Positions 1 to 12,124 of a DNA stretch of 64,000 nucleotides are shown here, piece after piece. The notes beneath the pieces are model-generated. The model ran no database searches, was not told where the DNA came from, and saw only the letters and a list, made by a program, of their open reading frames with translations. Within the stretch, counting starts at the first letter, position 1; each line of letters opens with the position of its first letter. The DNA is from Dastarcus helophoroides (lineage: Eukaryota; Arthropoda; Insecta; Coleoptera; Bothrideridae), in NCBI GenBank assembly GCA_028583605.1, contig CM053328.1:34428722-34492721 (forward strand), given 5' to 3'. A program made the position numbers and the translations under genes.

Positions 1-3000
1 CGACTTTTTCTGTGAGATTCAGACCGTTTTTTCAAGTTAAAAACTTTTTTCGAAATTTTCTTGGAATTTTCTTTCGAAATTATTTTACAAATGTTCTCAA
101 AATTCGAATTTATCTGAAAATTTTGATTTGTTTTAAAACGTTCTTGAAATTTCAAATTCATTCGAAAAAATTAACTTTCTCTGGAAAATTATAAATTTTT
201 TATTAAAATTTCAAACTTTTCTGAAAATGTTGACTTTTTTTTGAAATTTTTTCTAAAATTTAACTTTTTTCTACTTCTCTGAAAAACTTCGACTTTTTTA
301 AAGTCCGACACTTTTTTACGCTGCCAATTTATTTTTACAATTTCTCTTTTATCTGAAAATTTCAAGTTTTTTAAATTTGTTTTGGGTTTCAATCTGTGGC
401 CGAAATTCTACGTTTTTTTCTGAAATGTTGCCCTTATTTAAGAACTTTGGACCAATAAATTTTTTTTCGAAATAGCTTCGTTTTTCTCAAAATTCGACTT
501 TTTCTGGGAAATTCAGACCTTTTTTTAAAGTTAAAAACTTTTTTCGAAATTTTCTTGGAATTTTCTTTCGAAATTATTTAACAAATGTTCTCAAAATTCG
601 AATCTACCTGAAAATTTGATTTTTTTTAAATCGTCTTGTGTCAAAATTTCAAATTTAATCGCAAAATTTAACTTTCTCTGGAAAATTGTAAATTTTTTTT
701 CGAGCTTTTCTTCAAATTTTGACTTTTTCCTTGAAATTTTTCCTAAAATTTGACTTTTTTCTTCTTCTCTGAAAAATTTTGACTTTTTTAAATTTCAACA
801 ATTTTTTCTACGCTTTCAGTTTATTCTTACAATTTCTCTTTTCGAAATTTTGCATTTTTTTTTAAAATTCAAAATTGGCCAAAAATTTCAGGTTTTTAAA
901 TTTGTTCTGGGCTTCAATCTATCGTCGAAATTCGACGTTTTTTTCTAAAATGTTGCCTTTTTTGAGAACTTTCGATAAATTCATTTTTTTCAACAGTTCT
1001 CCCTTTTTGCGAGTTAGACAAATTCATTTTTTTAATCTCTTCATTTTTCCATTTTTTTTGGAAATCTCTTCCTTTTTCTCAAGATTTGACTTTTTCTGGA
1101 AAATTTTGATCTTTTTTTACAGTTCAACACTTCTAGAAATTTTCTTCGAATTTTCTTTCGAAATTATTTTACAAATATTCTCAAAATTCGAATTTATCTG
1201 GAAATTTTGATTTTTTTTTAAAACGTATTTTTCTCGAAATTTCAAATTTATTCGCAAAATTTAGCTTTCTCTGGAAAATTGCAATTTCTTTTTGAAATTT
1301 CGAGTTGTTCTAAACTTTTTCCATGAAATTCTTCCTAAAATTAAACTTTTTTCTTCTTCACTGAAAAACTTTAACTTCTTTAGAGATCCATCTTTTTTTT
1401 TAAGCTTCCAGGTAATTTTTACAATTTCTGTTGTCGAAATTTTACTATATTTCAAAAAATCCAAAATTGTCTGAATATTTTAGGTTTTCCTTGGAAAATT
1501 GTAAATTTTTTGTTGAAATTTCGAGCTTTTCTTAAAATTTTGACTTTTTTCTTGAAATGTTTCCTAAAATTTGATTTTTTTATTTTTCTCTGAAAAACTT
1601 TGACTTTTTAAAATTTCAACAGTTTTTTCTAAGCTTTCAGTTTATTCTCATAATTTCTCTTTTCGAAATTTTGCAATTTGAAAAAAATTCAAAATTATCT
1701 AAAAATTTTATCTTTTTAAATTTGTTTTGGGTTTCAATCTATCGTCGAAATTCGACATTTTTTTCTAAAATGTTGCCTTCATTTTTTTAATCTCTTCATT
1801 TTTCCCAATTTTTTTTGAAATCTCTTCCTTTTTCTCAAGATTTTTTTTAAGCTTTCAGTTTTTAACATTTTCTCTTTTCGAGATTTTACAAATTTTCACA
1901 AAATTCAAATTTCTCTAAAAAATGTTGGTTTTTAAATTTGTTCTGGAATTCAAACCATTGTCAAAATTTAAAGTTCTTCTAAAATTTTGCTTTTTTGAAA
2001 ATTTTTGACAAATTCATATTTTTAGAATTCCCTTTTTTTCAAAATTCAGATGTTTCTGGAAATATCAACTTCTATTTCGAACGAAATTCATCTTCTTTCA
2101 AATATCAAAATTTGATTTTTTATCCTAAAATTTGATTTCCTCTGGGAAATTTTGACCTTTTTTTAAAGTTTAACACTTCTCGAAACTTTGACTTTTTTAT
2201 TTGTGTCTGAAAAACTTTGACTTTTTTAAATTTCAACAATTTTTTCTAAGCTTTCAGTTTATTCTTATAATTTTCGTTTCGAAATTTTTGCAATTTTTCA
2301 AAAAATTCAAAATTGTCTAACAATTTCAGCTTTTTAAATTTGTTCTGGGTTTCAATCTATTGAAATTCGACGTTTTTTTTAAGATGCTGCCTTTTTTAAA
2401 ATTTTTCGATAAATTCATTTTTTTCGAAATTGCTCCTTTTTTCCGAATTAGACAAATTAATTTTTTTAATCTTTTAATTTTTCCCAATTTTTTTCGAAAT
2501 CTGTTTCTTTTTCTCAAGATTTGACTTTTTCTGGGAAATTTTGATCTTTTTTAAAGTTTAACACTTCTCGAAATTTTCTTGGAATTTTCTTTCGAAATTA
2601 TTCTACTAATTTTCTCAAAATTTGAATTTATCTGAAAGTTTGGAGTTTTTTTATTTCGTCTTGTTCTCGAAATTAAAAATTAATTTTCAAAATTTAGCTA
2701 TCTCTGGAAAATTGCAATTTTTTATCGAATTTTCGAGTTGTTCTAAACTTTTTCCATGAAATTCTTCCTAAAATTAAATTTTTCTTCTTCACTGAAAAAC
2801 TTCGACTTTTTTATAGATCGACATTTTTTTTAAGCTTCCAGTTTATTTTTACAATTTCTCTTTTCGAAATTTTACTATATTTCAAAAAATTCAAAATTGT
2901 CTACAAATTTCAGGTTTTTAATTTGTCTTGGGTTTCAATCTATTATCGAAATTCTATGTTTTTCTTCTCTAACATTTTACCTTTTATTGAGAACTTTTAA

Positions 3001-3470
3001 TAAATTCCTGTTTCTCAATTTTTTCGAAATTAGTTCCTTTTTCTCAATTTTTTTGAAGTCTCTTTCTTTTTCGCAATTTTTTCAAAATCTATTTTTTCCC
3101 AAAATTCGGCTTTTTTCGGAAACTTCAGCTTTTATTTCAAACTTTGATATTTGCCGTTTTTGTAAATTTAGACATTTTTTCCCTACAAAAAGTAGTTTAC
3201 AAAATCTCAAGGTTTCAGGAAATTAACAAATAAAAAAGTAAAAATCATGGGAAAAATATTTTTTAGAAATTTCGACTCCGCAAGTTAGTCTTTTTCTAGA
3301 AATTTTAAATTTCATATATTTTTTCAAAATGTTAATACAAATCAATAAAAAAATTCGGAAAAATACTTCTTAAAATCATAACTGTTTGTCAAAATTTAAG
3401 TAAAACGTAAAAATTCCTAGAAAAGTATTTTTGGAAATTTCGACTTCTCTAGGTCACATATTTAATAAGG
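1..3470. repeat. T-rich degenerate simple-repeat block with higher-order units
   Basis: The plus strand is a continuous run of imperfect motifs such as TTTTTCTCGAAATTT and CTGGAAAATTTTGA. Longer blocks recur inside it. The phrase around CTTGGAATTTTCTTTCG appears near 59, 552, 1143 and 2578. The phrase TTTGTTCTGGGTTTCAATC (with small changes) appears near 375, 897, 1720, 2338 and 2920. The units are therefore several hundred bases long but irregularly spaced, as in an old, rearranged satellite. Short open frames here are low-complexity Phe/Leu/Lys/Ile strings and are not genes. Confidence 0.8.
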
Positions 3471-3519
3471 GTCTGCGTGTCTGTCCACTTAAGCTTTTAT
3501 TTAATTATTTTTTAGGAGA

Positions 3520-3589
3520 ATTTAAAGAGCCGCAATTTTCTTTTAAAAGAGCCACATGCGGCTCGCGAGCCTCGATTTGCCGACCCCTG
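3520..3589. mobile_element. hAT-like element end (CAGGGGTCGGCAA type)
   Basis: Read on the minus strand, the segment starts CAGGGGTCGGCAAATCGAGG at 3589 and continues into a GAGCCGCATGTGGCTC palindrome. This is the well-known terminal pattern of many non-autonomous hAT transposons. Only this one end is convincing. No partner end or 8-bp target duplication was found to the left, so the copy is truncated or too decayed. Confidence 0.55.
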
Positions 3590-3824
3590 TTGTAACGAAG
3601 TCTTGGATTTAAACGTCTTAACTTCTAGAAAATCCAAATATTCGTGTTTAGAATCAACATTTTCAGACAAACATCCAAAATTTGAGAATTAACTCGAAAT
3701 TTAAAGATTTCTTTTATTATACAGGGTCCTGCAACAGGGAATCTGTAGGTTCTATATTAAAGAAGTTAGGAATTTCGTTCACATGGAGACCTCAACTGTG
3801 TACAAGGATGTATTTCAGGAAAAT

Positions 3825-4340
3825 ATAGTCACATGTACAGGGTGTATCCAAAAAGTGTGAGCCGCCGAGGGTAAATTTTTTTAAATAGAACCCCCTATAT
3901 TTTTTAACATTTTTGGGTTCCTTTTTAACAATTTTACATATTCCCAAGATATTGTTTATTTGGTTAGATAGTTCCAGAGTAATAAATAAATAAAGAGAAA
4001 AAAAAATATTTTGCAACATTTTCTTTAAAAATTCATTAAAAATACAAAAACGCCCCAAAATCAAAACTACGCTAGGTATTTACTGCAGTGGGTCTTTAGT
4101 TACTTTGCTATAAATATCTTAAGCCTAACTTGTACAGGGTGTCCAAAATTCATTGCCAAATTGGCTAAAATATGAAGCAATTTTTCTTCGTTTTTTCAAA
4201 TGGAAAACCCTGTATATTTTTTTAATGAGATACGAAATTAAAAAATAAACATTTTTTGTACCTACAAATATTTCGAAATTTTTAAGGGGTAAGCAGATAT
4301 TCGTCGGATTATTACATATGGCTTTTTCGACACTAACATG
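3825..4340. repeat. Dispersed insect repeat with TGTACAGGGTGT boxes
   Basis: The phrase TGTACAGGGTGT occurs at about 3834 and 4132. Each is followed by similar text (an ...AAAAAGTGTGAG or AAAATTCATTGCC stretch, then GGAAAACCCTGTATATTTTT or AGAACCCCCTATATTTTTT). These ACAGGGTG boxes are a familiar feature of insect non-autonomous repeats. The two copies are diverged. Minus-strand open frames across them look fortuitous. Confidence 0.5.
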
Positions 4341-5050
4341 GAAAGTATCCGAGGTGTACTCCACCGACTTTTTTCATTTTGTGAAATGTTATAGAACATA
4401 ACAAAATTTTGGACACATATTTTTTTTTAGATGCTAACTCGACGATTTAAGTGGTGAAACCACTCCTTAAACTTAACCTCAAAAAACAGTTTTTCTTTAA
4501 TAACTCAAGAGTTAATTAGAATTTTTTGATGAAACAAACGCTCTGTTATTTCTCATAAAAAAGCGCTCCTAAAAACATATTGGTTATGTTAAAAAGTTGC
4601 ACTGTACAGAAAAAAATTAACTCAAGGGGTAAATCACCCGTTTTAAGGATTTTTTTTTGCAAAACCCCGAGACCGGTCAATTTTATTTTTTAGTGTTCTT
4701 AATAAAATTGTTAAATTTGATAAAATTCACTTGTTCAAAAGTTGATATATAAGAAAAAAAATGAAACTCACCCCCATAAAAATTAGGGGTAGCAACTTCT
4801 TAACATAACCAATATGTTTTAGGAGTGCTTTTTTATGAGAAATAACAGAGCGTTTGTTTCATCAAAAAATTCTAATTAACTCTTGAGTTATTAAAGAAAA
4901 ACTGTTTTTGGGGGTTAACTTTAAGGGGTGGTTTCACCAATTAAATCGCCGAGTTAACATCTAAAAAAAATTACGTATTCAATATTTTGTTATGTAATAT
5001 AACATATCACAAAATGAAAAAATCGGTGGGGTACATCTCGGGTACTTTCC
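4340..5050. repeat. Long inverted repeat / foldback element
   Basis: The left arm (about 4340-4600) and right arm (about 4792-5050) are reverse complements over roughly 260 bp with scattered differences. The left begins GGAAAGTATCCGAGGTGTAC and the right ends in the mirrored GTACATCTCGGGTACTTTCC. The inner edges are AAAAAGTTGC (4591) and AGCAACTTCT (4791). The spacer of about 190 bp holds no gene. A transcript would fold into a long hairpin. It sits between the ACAGGGTGT repeat and the DUF4817-like ORF, so the three may be parts of one transposon. Confidence 0.8.
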
Positions 5051-5293
5051 TTGTAAGATAAAAGACAAAAAATCGTAGATGGCTTTGATAAAAGTTAATT
5101 ACTTTATTATTATTTTCTAAGTTATCTGCCAAGCTCTCTTAGGCGTAAAAATAAATAACTAAATAACAAAACATCTGACCAATTCAAACCATTAAAAACT
5201 ACCTTAATAAATGTTCAAAACTAGACTCTAAAAAAATAAAAAAACGTAGAGTGCGTTGGAAAAAGTTGAAAAAAGTTCCGGTCATAAAATTAA

Positions 5294-5527
5294 ATGAGAG
5301 ATTTAATATTCGGTGAAAAGAATTTGGTTGATTTCATAGATCTTCAAATAAATTTTAGTAAAGATGAGCTTGTAGATATGATTTTTGTGTTAGGTGAAAA
5401 TGAAAAGAATTGCCTATTAGCAAGTAAGCTTTATGCTAGTCAGTATCCTGAAAGAAGGCGATGTAACTTTCATCACATAACGATTTTTGAAACGAAAACT
5501 TCTCTAGGCGCGTTATGCGATTTTTGA
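5294..5527 (+). CDS. DUF4817-like helix-turn-helix fragment, transposon-associated
   Basis: This 77-codon frame carries a segment at residues about 25-60 (VDMIFVLGENEKNCLLASKL, then YASQYPERRR). It resembles the short N-terminal helix-turn-helix domain annotated as DUF4817, which is common in insect transposon-derived proteins. The typical pattern is D-M-x-F-V-x-G-E, then A-x-x-L-Y, then F/YP-x-RR. After about residue 62 the resemblance fades and a stop follows. No catalytic domain is visible downstream. It is probably the N-terminal exon or a remnant of a transposon ORF rather than a host gene. The family assignment is from motif memory and is moderately certain. Confidence 0.45.
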   Translation: MRDLIFGEKNLVDFIDLQINFSKDELVDMIFVLGENEKNCLLASKLYASQYPERRRCNFHHITIFETKTSLGALCDF

Positions 5528-5529
5528 TA

Positions 5530-7529
5530 GGGAGTAAGCTTAGGGTTTCGCGTTACCACCACCATCACGCGTTATCAACGTGCTCTACTGTTAACATTAG
5601 TGTATGTTGGTACAGTAAATTAGCGTGGTGGTAAGGCGACTTAGATGATGCCCATCCTTTGTGGGTGATGGTGTGGGTAGTAGGCTTTCTGGAAAAAAAA
5701 TTCAACTTGGATGTTTCTATATCATGATTATTTTTAATCTGAAATAGGATATGGAATTTTTAGTATGGTTTTATGCAACCCCTTTGAGATAAATTGTCAA
5801 CTAATAATAAAAGTATGTAACAATGTAACAATAGCCTGGAACAACTCAAGAGGAAAATGTTTTGGGTTATTTATTACCTATTGTAAGGAGGCCAAATTGG
5901 ATTAACCCTTTCAGTGCCGATCCTCACAGTAGGTAGATGCGTCTAAGAACTAAACAAGGAAATATTTATAGAAGGTTCTGTGTCGGGTAACATTCAACCT
6001 ATTATTGAATAGATTTCGCTCTGATACTCGTGCATGTGTAACACCTTTCACACAGAATTCATTTTAATAAGGGTTTAATGTGGCTAAAATTTTTATTTAA
6101 GCGTTGACATGTATACACATTATATTTAAAGAGAATTTTGATAAGTTGTATAAAATGAGAAGCTTCGTACCACGGATACCTAATTAAATATTTAATCGGT
6201 TCAGCTTTCAACATTGGCGTTGAAACAAATCTTGGGAAAATATCTGAATATTCCAGCTGAGATTGATTTTAAACATGGGCACAAGGGTAGTGAATCTTAT
6301 CACAGTCGTGCCAAATATAGAATAGACACAGTCCGATGAGTGAGATATGGTCGAAAGGAGGGTTAATGAAAAGAGGGGTTCGCATTGTGTGAGAGAAAGA
6401 CCGGCATGAGTCACCGGGTAGCATAGTAGATTTGGGGCGCGTGGACCGCGCTCTAGGGCAGCCCGCAACTTTCCCACTGAACAACCACGTCGGCCAGACT
6501 ATGGCTCCACACAACCCTCTGCCCTCATACGTTATTTTAGCCCCGCGCTCAAGCGTTACTCGTATTATTACTATTATTTTTTATCGCGATTAATCCCCGT
6601 CAAAGTGTATTTAACAGCCATCAACAAGCACAAATTTTCATTACTAGTACCCGCGCTAAAAATATATTAGATGATGGACGATGGACCCTAGAGATATGAA
6701 ACTATTATTTACTTCTAATTGATTTTTAATTTGATAAGGTATTAAGTTCAAACTCATTTTTCTTGTAAAACATAAACACGTGTTAGTCTTTTTTGACACG
6801 TTTTTACAAACTCGCTTCTTGACTGTGGTTGAAATATTAAATAACTGATATTTGACATGGTACTTTTACAGTTGACTTTAAAATAACTTCCCAATGATCT
6901 GAAAGCTTGAAGTCTGAAATATAGCTTAAATGAATATCTACTGGCTTTTTCTTCGCCAGTTACTCCTTTCACAATTCTTAATTTTCAGTGACCTTCTGTT
7001 AAGGATTGGCAATTTATTATAGATTGCCCCAAGCAGCGATTGCGTTCGATCTTGGTTTGTCAATGGCTGTTTGAGACTCAACCGTGAAAAACTATCCTAA
7101 AATTTAAACGACGTAAAAACTAAATAACAAGATTATTTTAAAATTTTAACATTTTGGGCAGTGTTATTCTCTGCCCGTCGTCAGAAAATCAATCACGGTA
7201 ATTACTGCGTAAACAAAAAATTTGATTTTTGAGAAACGAACATGACCAATTTTTCCAACTGCGGAAGGATACAAACATTTTTAATAAATTCTTAGTGACT
7301 TACACGAACTACATATATTCTAATATCTAACAGTAGAAATATCCAGTCGATTAAAAAATGTTCCATGTTTTATTTATTTATTTATCTATTTGTATTAATT
7401 GCGTTAATAAACATCTTTATAAAGACAGGGAGCTTGGGGTGTCACCAATCTCATACATTTTTGTTTAAAGTGATATACATACGTGCGTTTATGAAACCTG
7501 AAAGAGTCTACTAATGACATTGCTGCGAA
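5530..7529. other. Mostly non-repetitive intergenic DNA, no gene recognised
   Basis: The stretch is less monotonous than the flanking arrays. An imperfect inverted pair (GTTACCACCACCATCACG near 5553 and GCGTGGTGGTAAGGCG near 5622) could form a hairpin. A GC-richer block lies at about 6360-6560 and includes GGGGCGCGTGGACCGCGC. Minus-strand frames of 81 and 89 codons overlap one another there, and neither has a recognisable domain. A short TTTA microsatellite lies at 7369-7391. Confidence 0.4.
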
Positions 7530-7832
7530 GTGGAAGTTTTTAATAATGAAAAAGGCACGAATGTTTACACATTGCACAAGCTTTTGGAGAGCTTGGGCAA
7601 AAGTGCTCTTTACAAAAATGTGTCATTCGGATTAAAATCGCCATCGATGTGCGAGATATTCGGCCCGGTGGAGCACGACATGCGATTATGTGTTACCGTG
7701 GTTGCATCCCCGTCACCCTGCCGAGTATTTAACGTCATCTCTGTTGTTCGCGATTACCACGGCAATTTTCAGCGAACCAGTGGCGGAGGTATTTTACTGA
7801 AACTTTTTTCTACGTTCTATACGGCGAATTAA
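7530..7832 (+). CDS. Hypothetical 100-codon ORF, coding status doubtful
   Basis: The frame runs from an ATG to TAA over a GC-richer, unique segment. It has mixed amino-acid composition and a stretch at residues about 42-75 (EIFGPVEHDMRLCVTV, then ASPSPCRVFNVISVV). I recognise no domain, signal peptide or membrane segment. No splice signals or paralogue are obvious. It could be an exon, a relic, or chance openness in a conserved non-coding element. The higher GC relative to both sides is its only positive sign. Confidence 0.15.
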   Translation: MEVFNNEKGTNVYTLHKLLESLGKSALYKNVSFGLKSPSMCEIFGPVEHDMRLCVTVVASPSPCRVFNVISVVRDYHGNFQRTSGGGILLKLFSTFYTAN

Positions 7833-7934
7833 TGTAATTTTTAAGATACATCTCTCATCAGATGCAATGCAATGCAGTGACGTGTCATGCCACTTATAAA
7901 ATGAGAAGAAGGGAAAAAATCATTTTTTTGTGTG

Positions 7935-8137
7935 GATCGGACTGGTCTTTGGTTATCTTCAAAAAATGAAATACAAATCTTGTCCCTTGAACCCAAGAAA
8001 GATTAAAAAACACTACAAAGGTCGCTCTAACGCGTTACGATAGCCAAGCTCTCATCTTCAGAGAGATACTATCTCTCTGTTGTGTTTTTTGATCTTTCTT
8101 GGTTTCAGGGGACAAGATTTGTATTTCAATTTGTGTC
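7935..8137. mobile_element. Penelope-type terminal repeat, two inverted partial copies
   Basis: The first part (7935-8075) is a minus-oriented copy of the same terminal repeat that ends the Penelope-like element at 51.1-51.5 kb. It runs into a plus-oriented copy of the TTGTGTTTTTTGATCTTTCT to GACAAGATTTGTATTTCAA part at 8088-8132. The minus copy retains the CTGAAGATG...stem framework of the hammerhead motif. Its GAAAC box, however, is altered: the plus strand reads CGTTACG where intact copies read CGTTTCG. This copy is therefore predicted to be inactive. Confidence 0.8.
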
Positions 8138-8199
8138 ATTTCATTTCAGACTAGCTGACTCCGCCTCAATTGTCTGAGTAAGGTCTAGTAACCTCATAT

Positions 8200-8290
8200 T
8201 TAGGGAATTCGATCCTGATCCTTATTTCTAATCCCGGGATTTCGAGATTACATTTACTCAATCCCGGGATTCCGGGATTATTTCGGTACT
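8200..8290. repeat. AATCCCGGGATT-rich transposon-like terminus
   Basis: Two AATCCCGGGATT boxes (near 8232 and 8259) lie in an otherwise AT-rich region. Matching CCCGGGA boxes recur in a cluster at 14056-14145. Such boxes resemble the subterminal repeats of some hAT-class transposons. The short frame just inside on the minus strand (KIMNERMASKFKELFLLILE around 8525-8470) could be a transposase relic but is too short to assign. Confidence 0.35.
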
Positions 8291-8299
8291 GAAGAATAG

Positions 8300-9600
8300 A
8301 AATAAAAAAAAAAACTTTTCAACCAACAAATCAAAACAATCAACGTAATCAAAATTTAGGTAAAAACAACGTATTTTAAAACGCAGATATAATTAATCAG
8401 ACTTAAGAAGTAGATTAAGCATGCTTAAAATCACTGAATCGTTATGCTGAGGTTATTCTTTTTCAAGAATCAATAAGAAGAGCTCTTTAAACTTAGAAGC
8501 CATCCTTTCATTCATGATTTTTTGAGGTTCACCTCGTCTTTACAGCAGGTGGTCAAATTTGTATGACCCTCTTCACTCCAACGTCACATATTTTGCAATT
8601 CATTTTTTAATTTAGAAATTATCTTATCTACGTGAATTTGGTTTTCGTATATTATATATTTGAATTTGCTATTTTATCTTATTTGTTTAATATTTCACCA
8701 ATCTTAACTTGACAAAGAATTTCAAAGGCGTGCATACAATGAAGGCAAAAAGGCATTGCCTACGCTAGCAAAATCAGGAAAAAATATAATGCACGCCTAA
8801 TCGTAAATAAAATTAATTTTTCAGCAGACATAGTATTTTTTTATTAATACTTTAAATTAATTCAAGGTTATTGCAAAGTTAATACGAACACGGTAATATT
8901 CCAGTGAACAGTCACACTCCATCACAGTCTTCCTATGTAGGTGGCCCATAAGCCAAACGCACAGGCAGATTACAACAATACCATAGCGCTTATATGGAGT
9001 AGTAAAGGCAGCACCTTTTACGTGCTAATGTGTATATGGTAGTGACATCTTTGTTACAGGGGACGTACATTATATTAGACCTTTCCATTCCGGTAAATCC
9101 CCTAGATATTAACTTATAATGCAATTTGTTAGTCTTGTAATCGTCCACGTTTCCTGTGTGTTTTGTAGGGTTTATTTAGTACAAACCGAATTCATTCGTT
9201 GTATTTTATAAAAAGCTTTATTCAAGACGTTTAATATATATATAGTGTTGAACTGTTCTGTTAGTGTTAGTTTATTGGACTGTTAGTGACAGTATGAAAT
9301 GCAGTGAAAATACTATCATTGTGGTTTAAAAACTTTCATTGGTGTTCAAACCATATTTTAGTAAAAAAATCTGTGACAATTACAAATAGATTATTATTTT
9401 GAAAAGAAAAAAATGCGTGGACTGAAAAGCTTAATAATTCATAAAGTTTAGTTCCACTTTCGAAGGATTTTTGCAACGATTTTCTGCTTTGTAAGTAGAG
9501 GATAATTTTTGCTACGTTACATTTACTCCAACGGTTACTTTTGTCTATATTGGAATCATAGGATATCTATTTGCCTACCCTGTCTCAAATGGCACTGCGC
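8300..9600. other. Unique AT-rich intergenic DNA
   Basis: No gene was recognised. The GTGCATACAATGAAGGC... segment at 8730 and the GCGTGCAT/ATGCACGCC pair (about 8729 and 8789) suggest a small degenerate inverted repeat. The text at 9040-9330 (TATA-rich, GTTAGTGTTAGTTTATTGG) has an LTR-like or promoter-like look, but no second copy is present in the window to support it. Confidence 0.3.
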
Positions 9601-11480
9601 GCCACTGAAAAATTTTAACTTAATAAATTCAGGATTTTCATTTCCTTCTCGAAATTTTAATTATAAAATCCAAATTTTATAAAAATACTATCCAAATTTT
9701 AACTCAAAATATTAACTTGCGGATTTCACCCCAAAATATTTTGAATATGTTTCTTGAACTTTTGACTTTTATTTGAACATTTTGATTTTATCCTCGATAT
9801 TTCGTTTTCAAGTCGAAATTTCAGAAAAATTGAAATTCCTATAGGTTTGCATCAAAAAAAAGATTAAAATTGGTGAAAAAAACCTGAAATTTTTTCAAAA
9901 GTTGTCAAATTTTTTTGAAATTCTTCCATTTTCTTCTCAATCTTCCACTTCAATCTCTAAAATTAAAACCCAAACTTTTCCACATTTCCAGATTTCGAAT
10001 AAAATGCAAATTTGTAAAATAGTGGAAGAATCAGAATCAGAATTGTTTTTAGAAATATCGACTCTTTTCCAATTTTCAGCTTTGAAAGGAGATCTCAATA
10101 AAAAAGAATTTTAAACTTAGATTTTCCAAACTTTTAAAAAATTAGAATTTTTTGAAAGACCAAATATTAAAAAAAAACCAAAATTATAACAAAGCTTTTA
10201 AAATGCTCAAACATTTGGAAAGTTAAAATTTTGGACAAATTAAAATTTTCGAAAAAAAAAACCAAAATTTGAAACATACGAAATTTAAAAATCAAAATTA
10301 TCAAAAAAAAAACAAGTACAATGTAAAATGGAGTAGAAATTTTGGAAAAACCGAAATTTATGAAAAACATATTGAAAAATCGAAGATAAGGCGTACAGAA
10401 TTATAAAAAATGTCAAAATTTTCGTAGAAAGTAACAATTTCCAGAAAAAGATTGAGATTTTAAAAAACTTGAGTATTTTCAAAAAAATTCAGTCATTGAA
10501 AAAATCGACAATTTCGAAAATTCTAAAATTGAAAAAAGTGGCGAAATTGCTGAAAAAATTCGTAATTTTGAAAAAAGTTGAAATTTTGAATTTACACTTT
10601 CAGTTTTCATATTACCGTTGACTTAACAAATAATAAAACTTTTGAACTTGATCTGGAAAGTTTCAGAAGAAGAAGACATTTTGATTAACTTGAAATTTAT
10701 TGAAAAAATTCTCAAATTTTGTGGTTTAAAGAATTGAATTTAAAAATTAGAGGTTTTTTAAATACAAATTTTCACAAAAATAGAAAATTGATTCAAGTTT
10801 TAAAATAACATTTCCAAAAATTGGTCTACACTTCGAATTTCATCTCGAAACGAAAGATATTGTAATTTTGGACAAAACGAAATTTTTAAAAAAGTCTAAA
10901 TTTTAGAAAATAAGACAAATTTTTCAAAAAAAGTTAAAAAAGTTAAAATTTAAAGAAGACGAAAAGTCAAATTTAAATTTCCAAAAAAAAAAGGTTAACA
11001 TTTTGAAAACAATGAGAATTTCTAAAAAATAAATGTTAACATTTTCGAAAATATCGTAATTTTGAATAGTAAAAATTTTCATGGTAAATTAAAATTTCCA
11101 AGATTTTCAAAAAGTAATCGAAATTCAAAAAAAAATTTCAACATCGAAGAAATTGACATTTTAAAAATTTGAATATTCGAAAAAATTTTTAAAAAAATTT
11201 CCCAAAGGCTAAAATCTTGGAAATTAGTGGAATAAAATTTCCAAAAACCGTCAAGATTTTGAAAAAAAAATCGACATTTTAAAAAATTTGAAAATGTTTG
11301 GTCAAATTTTCAAAGTAAAACGAATTTTTCTAAAAGTCTTCATATTGAAGAAATCCGAAATTATTAGAAAGTTTCAAAAAATGGTTCAAATTTTGAGGTT
11401 ACAATTTTTGAAAAAATCAAAATTTTGGATAGCTGAAATTTTGAAAAAAGTAGAACATTTTTTAGAAAATCGAAAATTTT
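9600..11480. repeat. A-rich degenerate GAAATTTTGAAAA block
   Basis: The plus strand is a continuous run of motifs such as AAAATTTTGAAAAAAAGTCGAAATTT. It is the reverse-strand equivalent of the 1-3.4 kb block. The polarity changes from mixed to A-rich at about 10.1 kb. Open frames of 60-70 codons in it are low-complexity shadows. Confidence 0.75.
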
Positions 11481-11483
11481 AAT

Positions 11484-11680
11484 TGGAAACAGCTCTTTAC
11501 CCAAATCAGGTAAAAGAATATGGAGCATAATAGCGGATTTTATTCCGCTTCTTTTTGTAAAATGTCAGAAATTTGATGTCTGTTCTGCATTTATTGCTTA
11601 ATTCACATTGTGCACCATCACAGTCGGGTACTTTGATCTCACAATTTGGTTTAGTTGGAATAAAGCATTGAAAGGAACAT
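11484..11680. repeat. Dispersed ~190-bp repeat, copy 1 of 2
   Basis: The block from ACAGCTCTTTACCCAAATCA to about TGGAATAAAGCATTGAAAGG is nearly identical to 19619-19805, in the same orientation. It interrupts the A-rich array with complex sequence, so it arrived as a unit. It may be a fragment of a larger transposon. Confidence 0.85.
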
Positions 11681-12122
11681 TTTTTAGAAAAACGAAAATT
11701 TTAATTGGAAAGTTAAAAATATGGAAATTTTGAAACAGATTTCAAATTTCCAAATAAAGTCAACATTTTCAAATAAAATTGTCGACATTTTCAATAAATT
11801 TTTAAAACGGAATTTAAAAAAATTCAAATAGTCGAAAATTTAAAAAAATTCGATATTAAAAAATTTTGTTTTTTTCAATTTATTTAACATTTCTTCGGCC
11901 CAGTTTGGAAATATTTAAATTTTTATGGTTTGTTGACAATTTTCTGAACAGTTTTTGAAATGCGACTACGTGATATTTAAATTTATTGAAAACGTCCCTT
12001 CATGACAGTTCACAAATTAAGAGGTTATTTTATTTTACATAGAATAGGAATAATGAAAAATAGGAGACCAAAATTAGATATGGAAAAAATAAAAATTTTT
12101 GTTTTTTTGATAAATTAGAAAT
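11681..12122. repeat. A-rich degenerate block, continued
   Basis: The same GAAATTTT-type text continues on the far side of the 190-bp repeat. A short complex stretch at 11890-12060 has no recognisable content. Confidence 0.55.
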
Positions 12123-12124
12123 TG

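Noticed and set aside
875..1210. 111-codon plus-strand frame in the first block
   Set aside because: Low-complexity translation of TTTTTC-type repeats. Similar frames occur in each unit.
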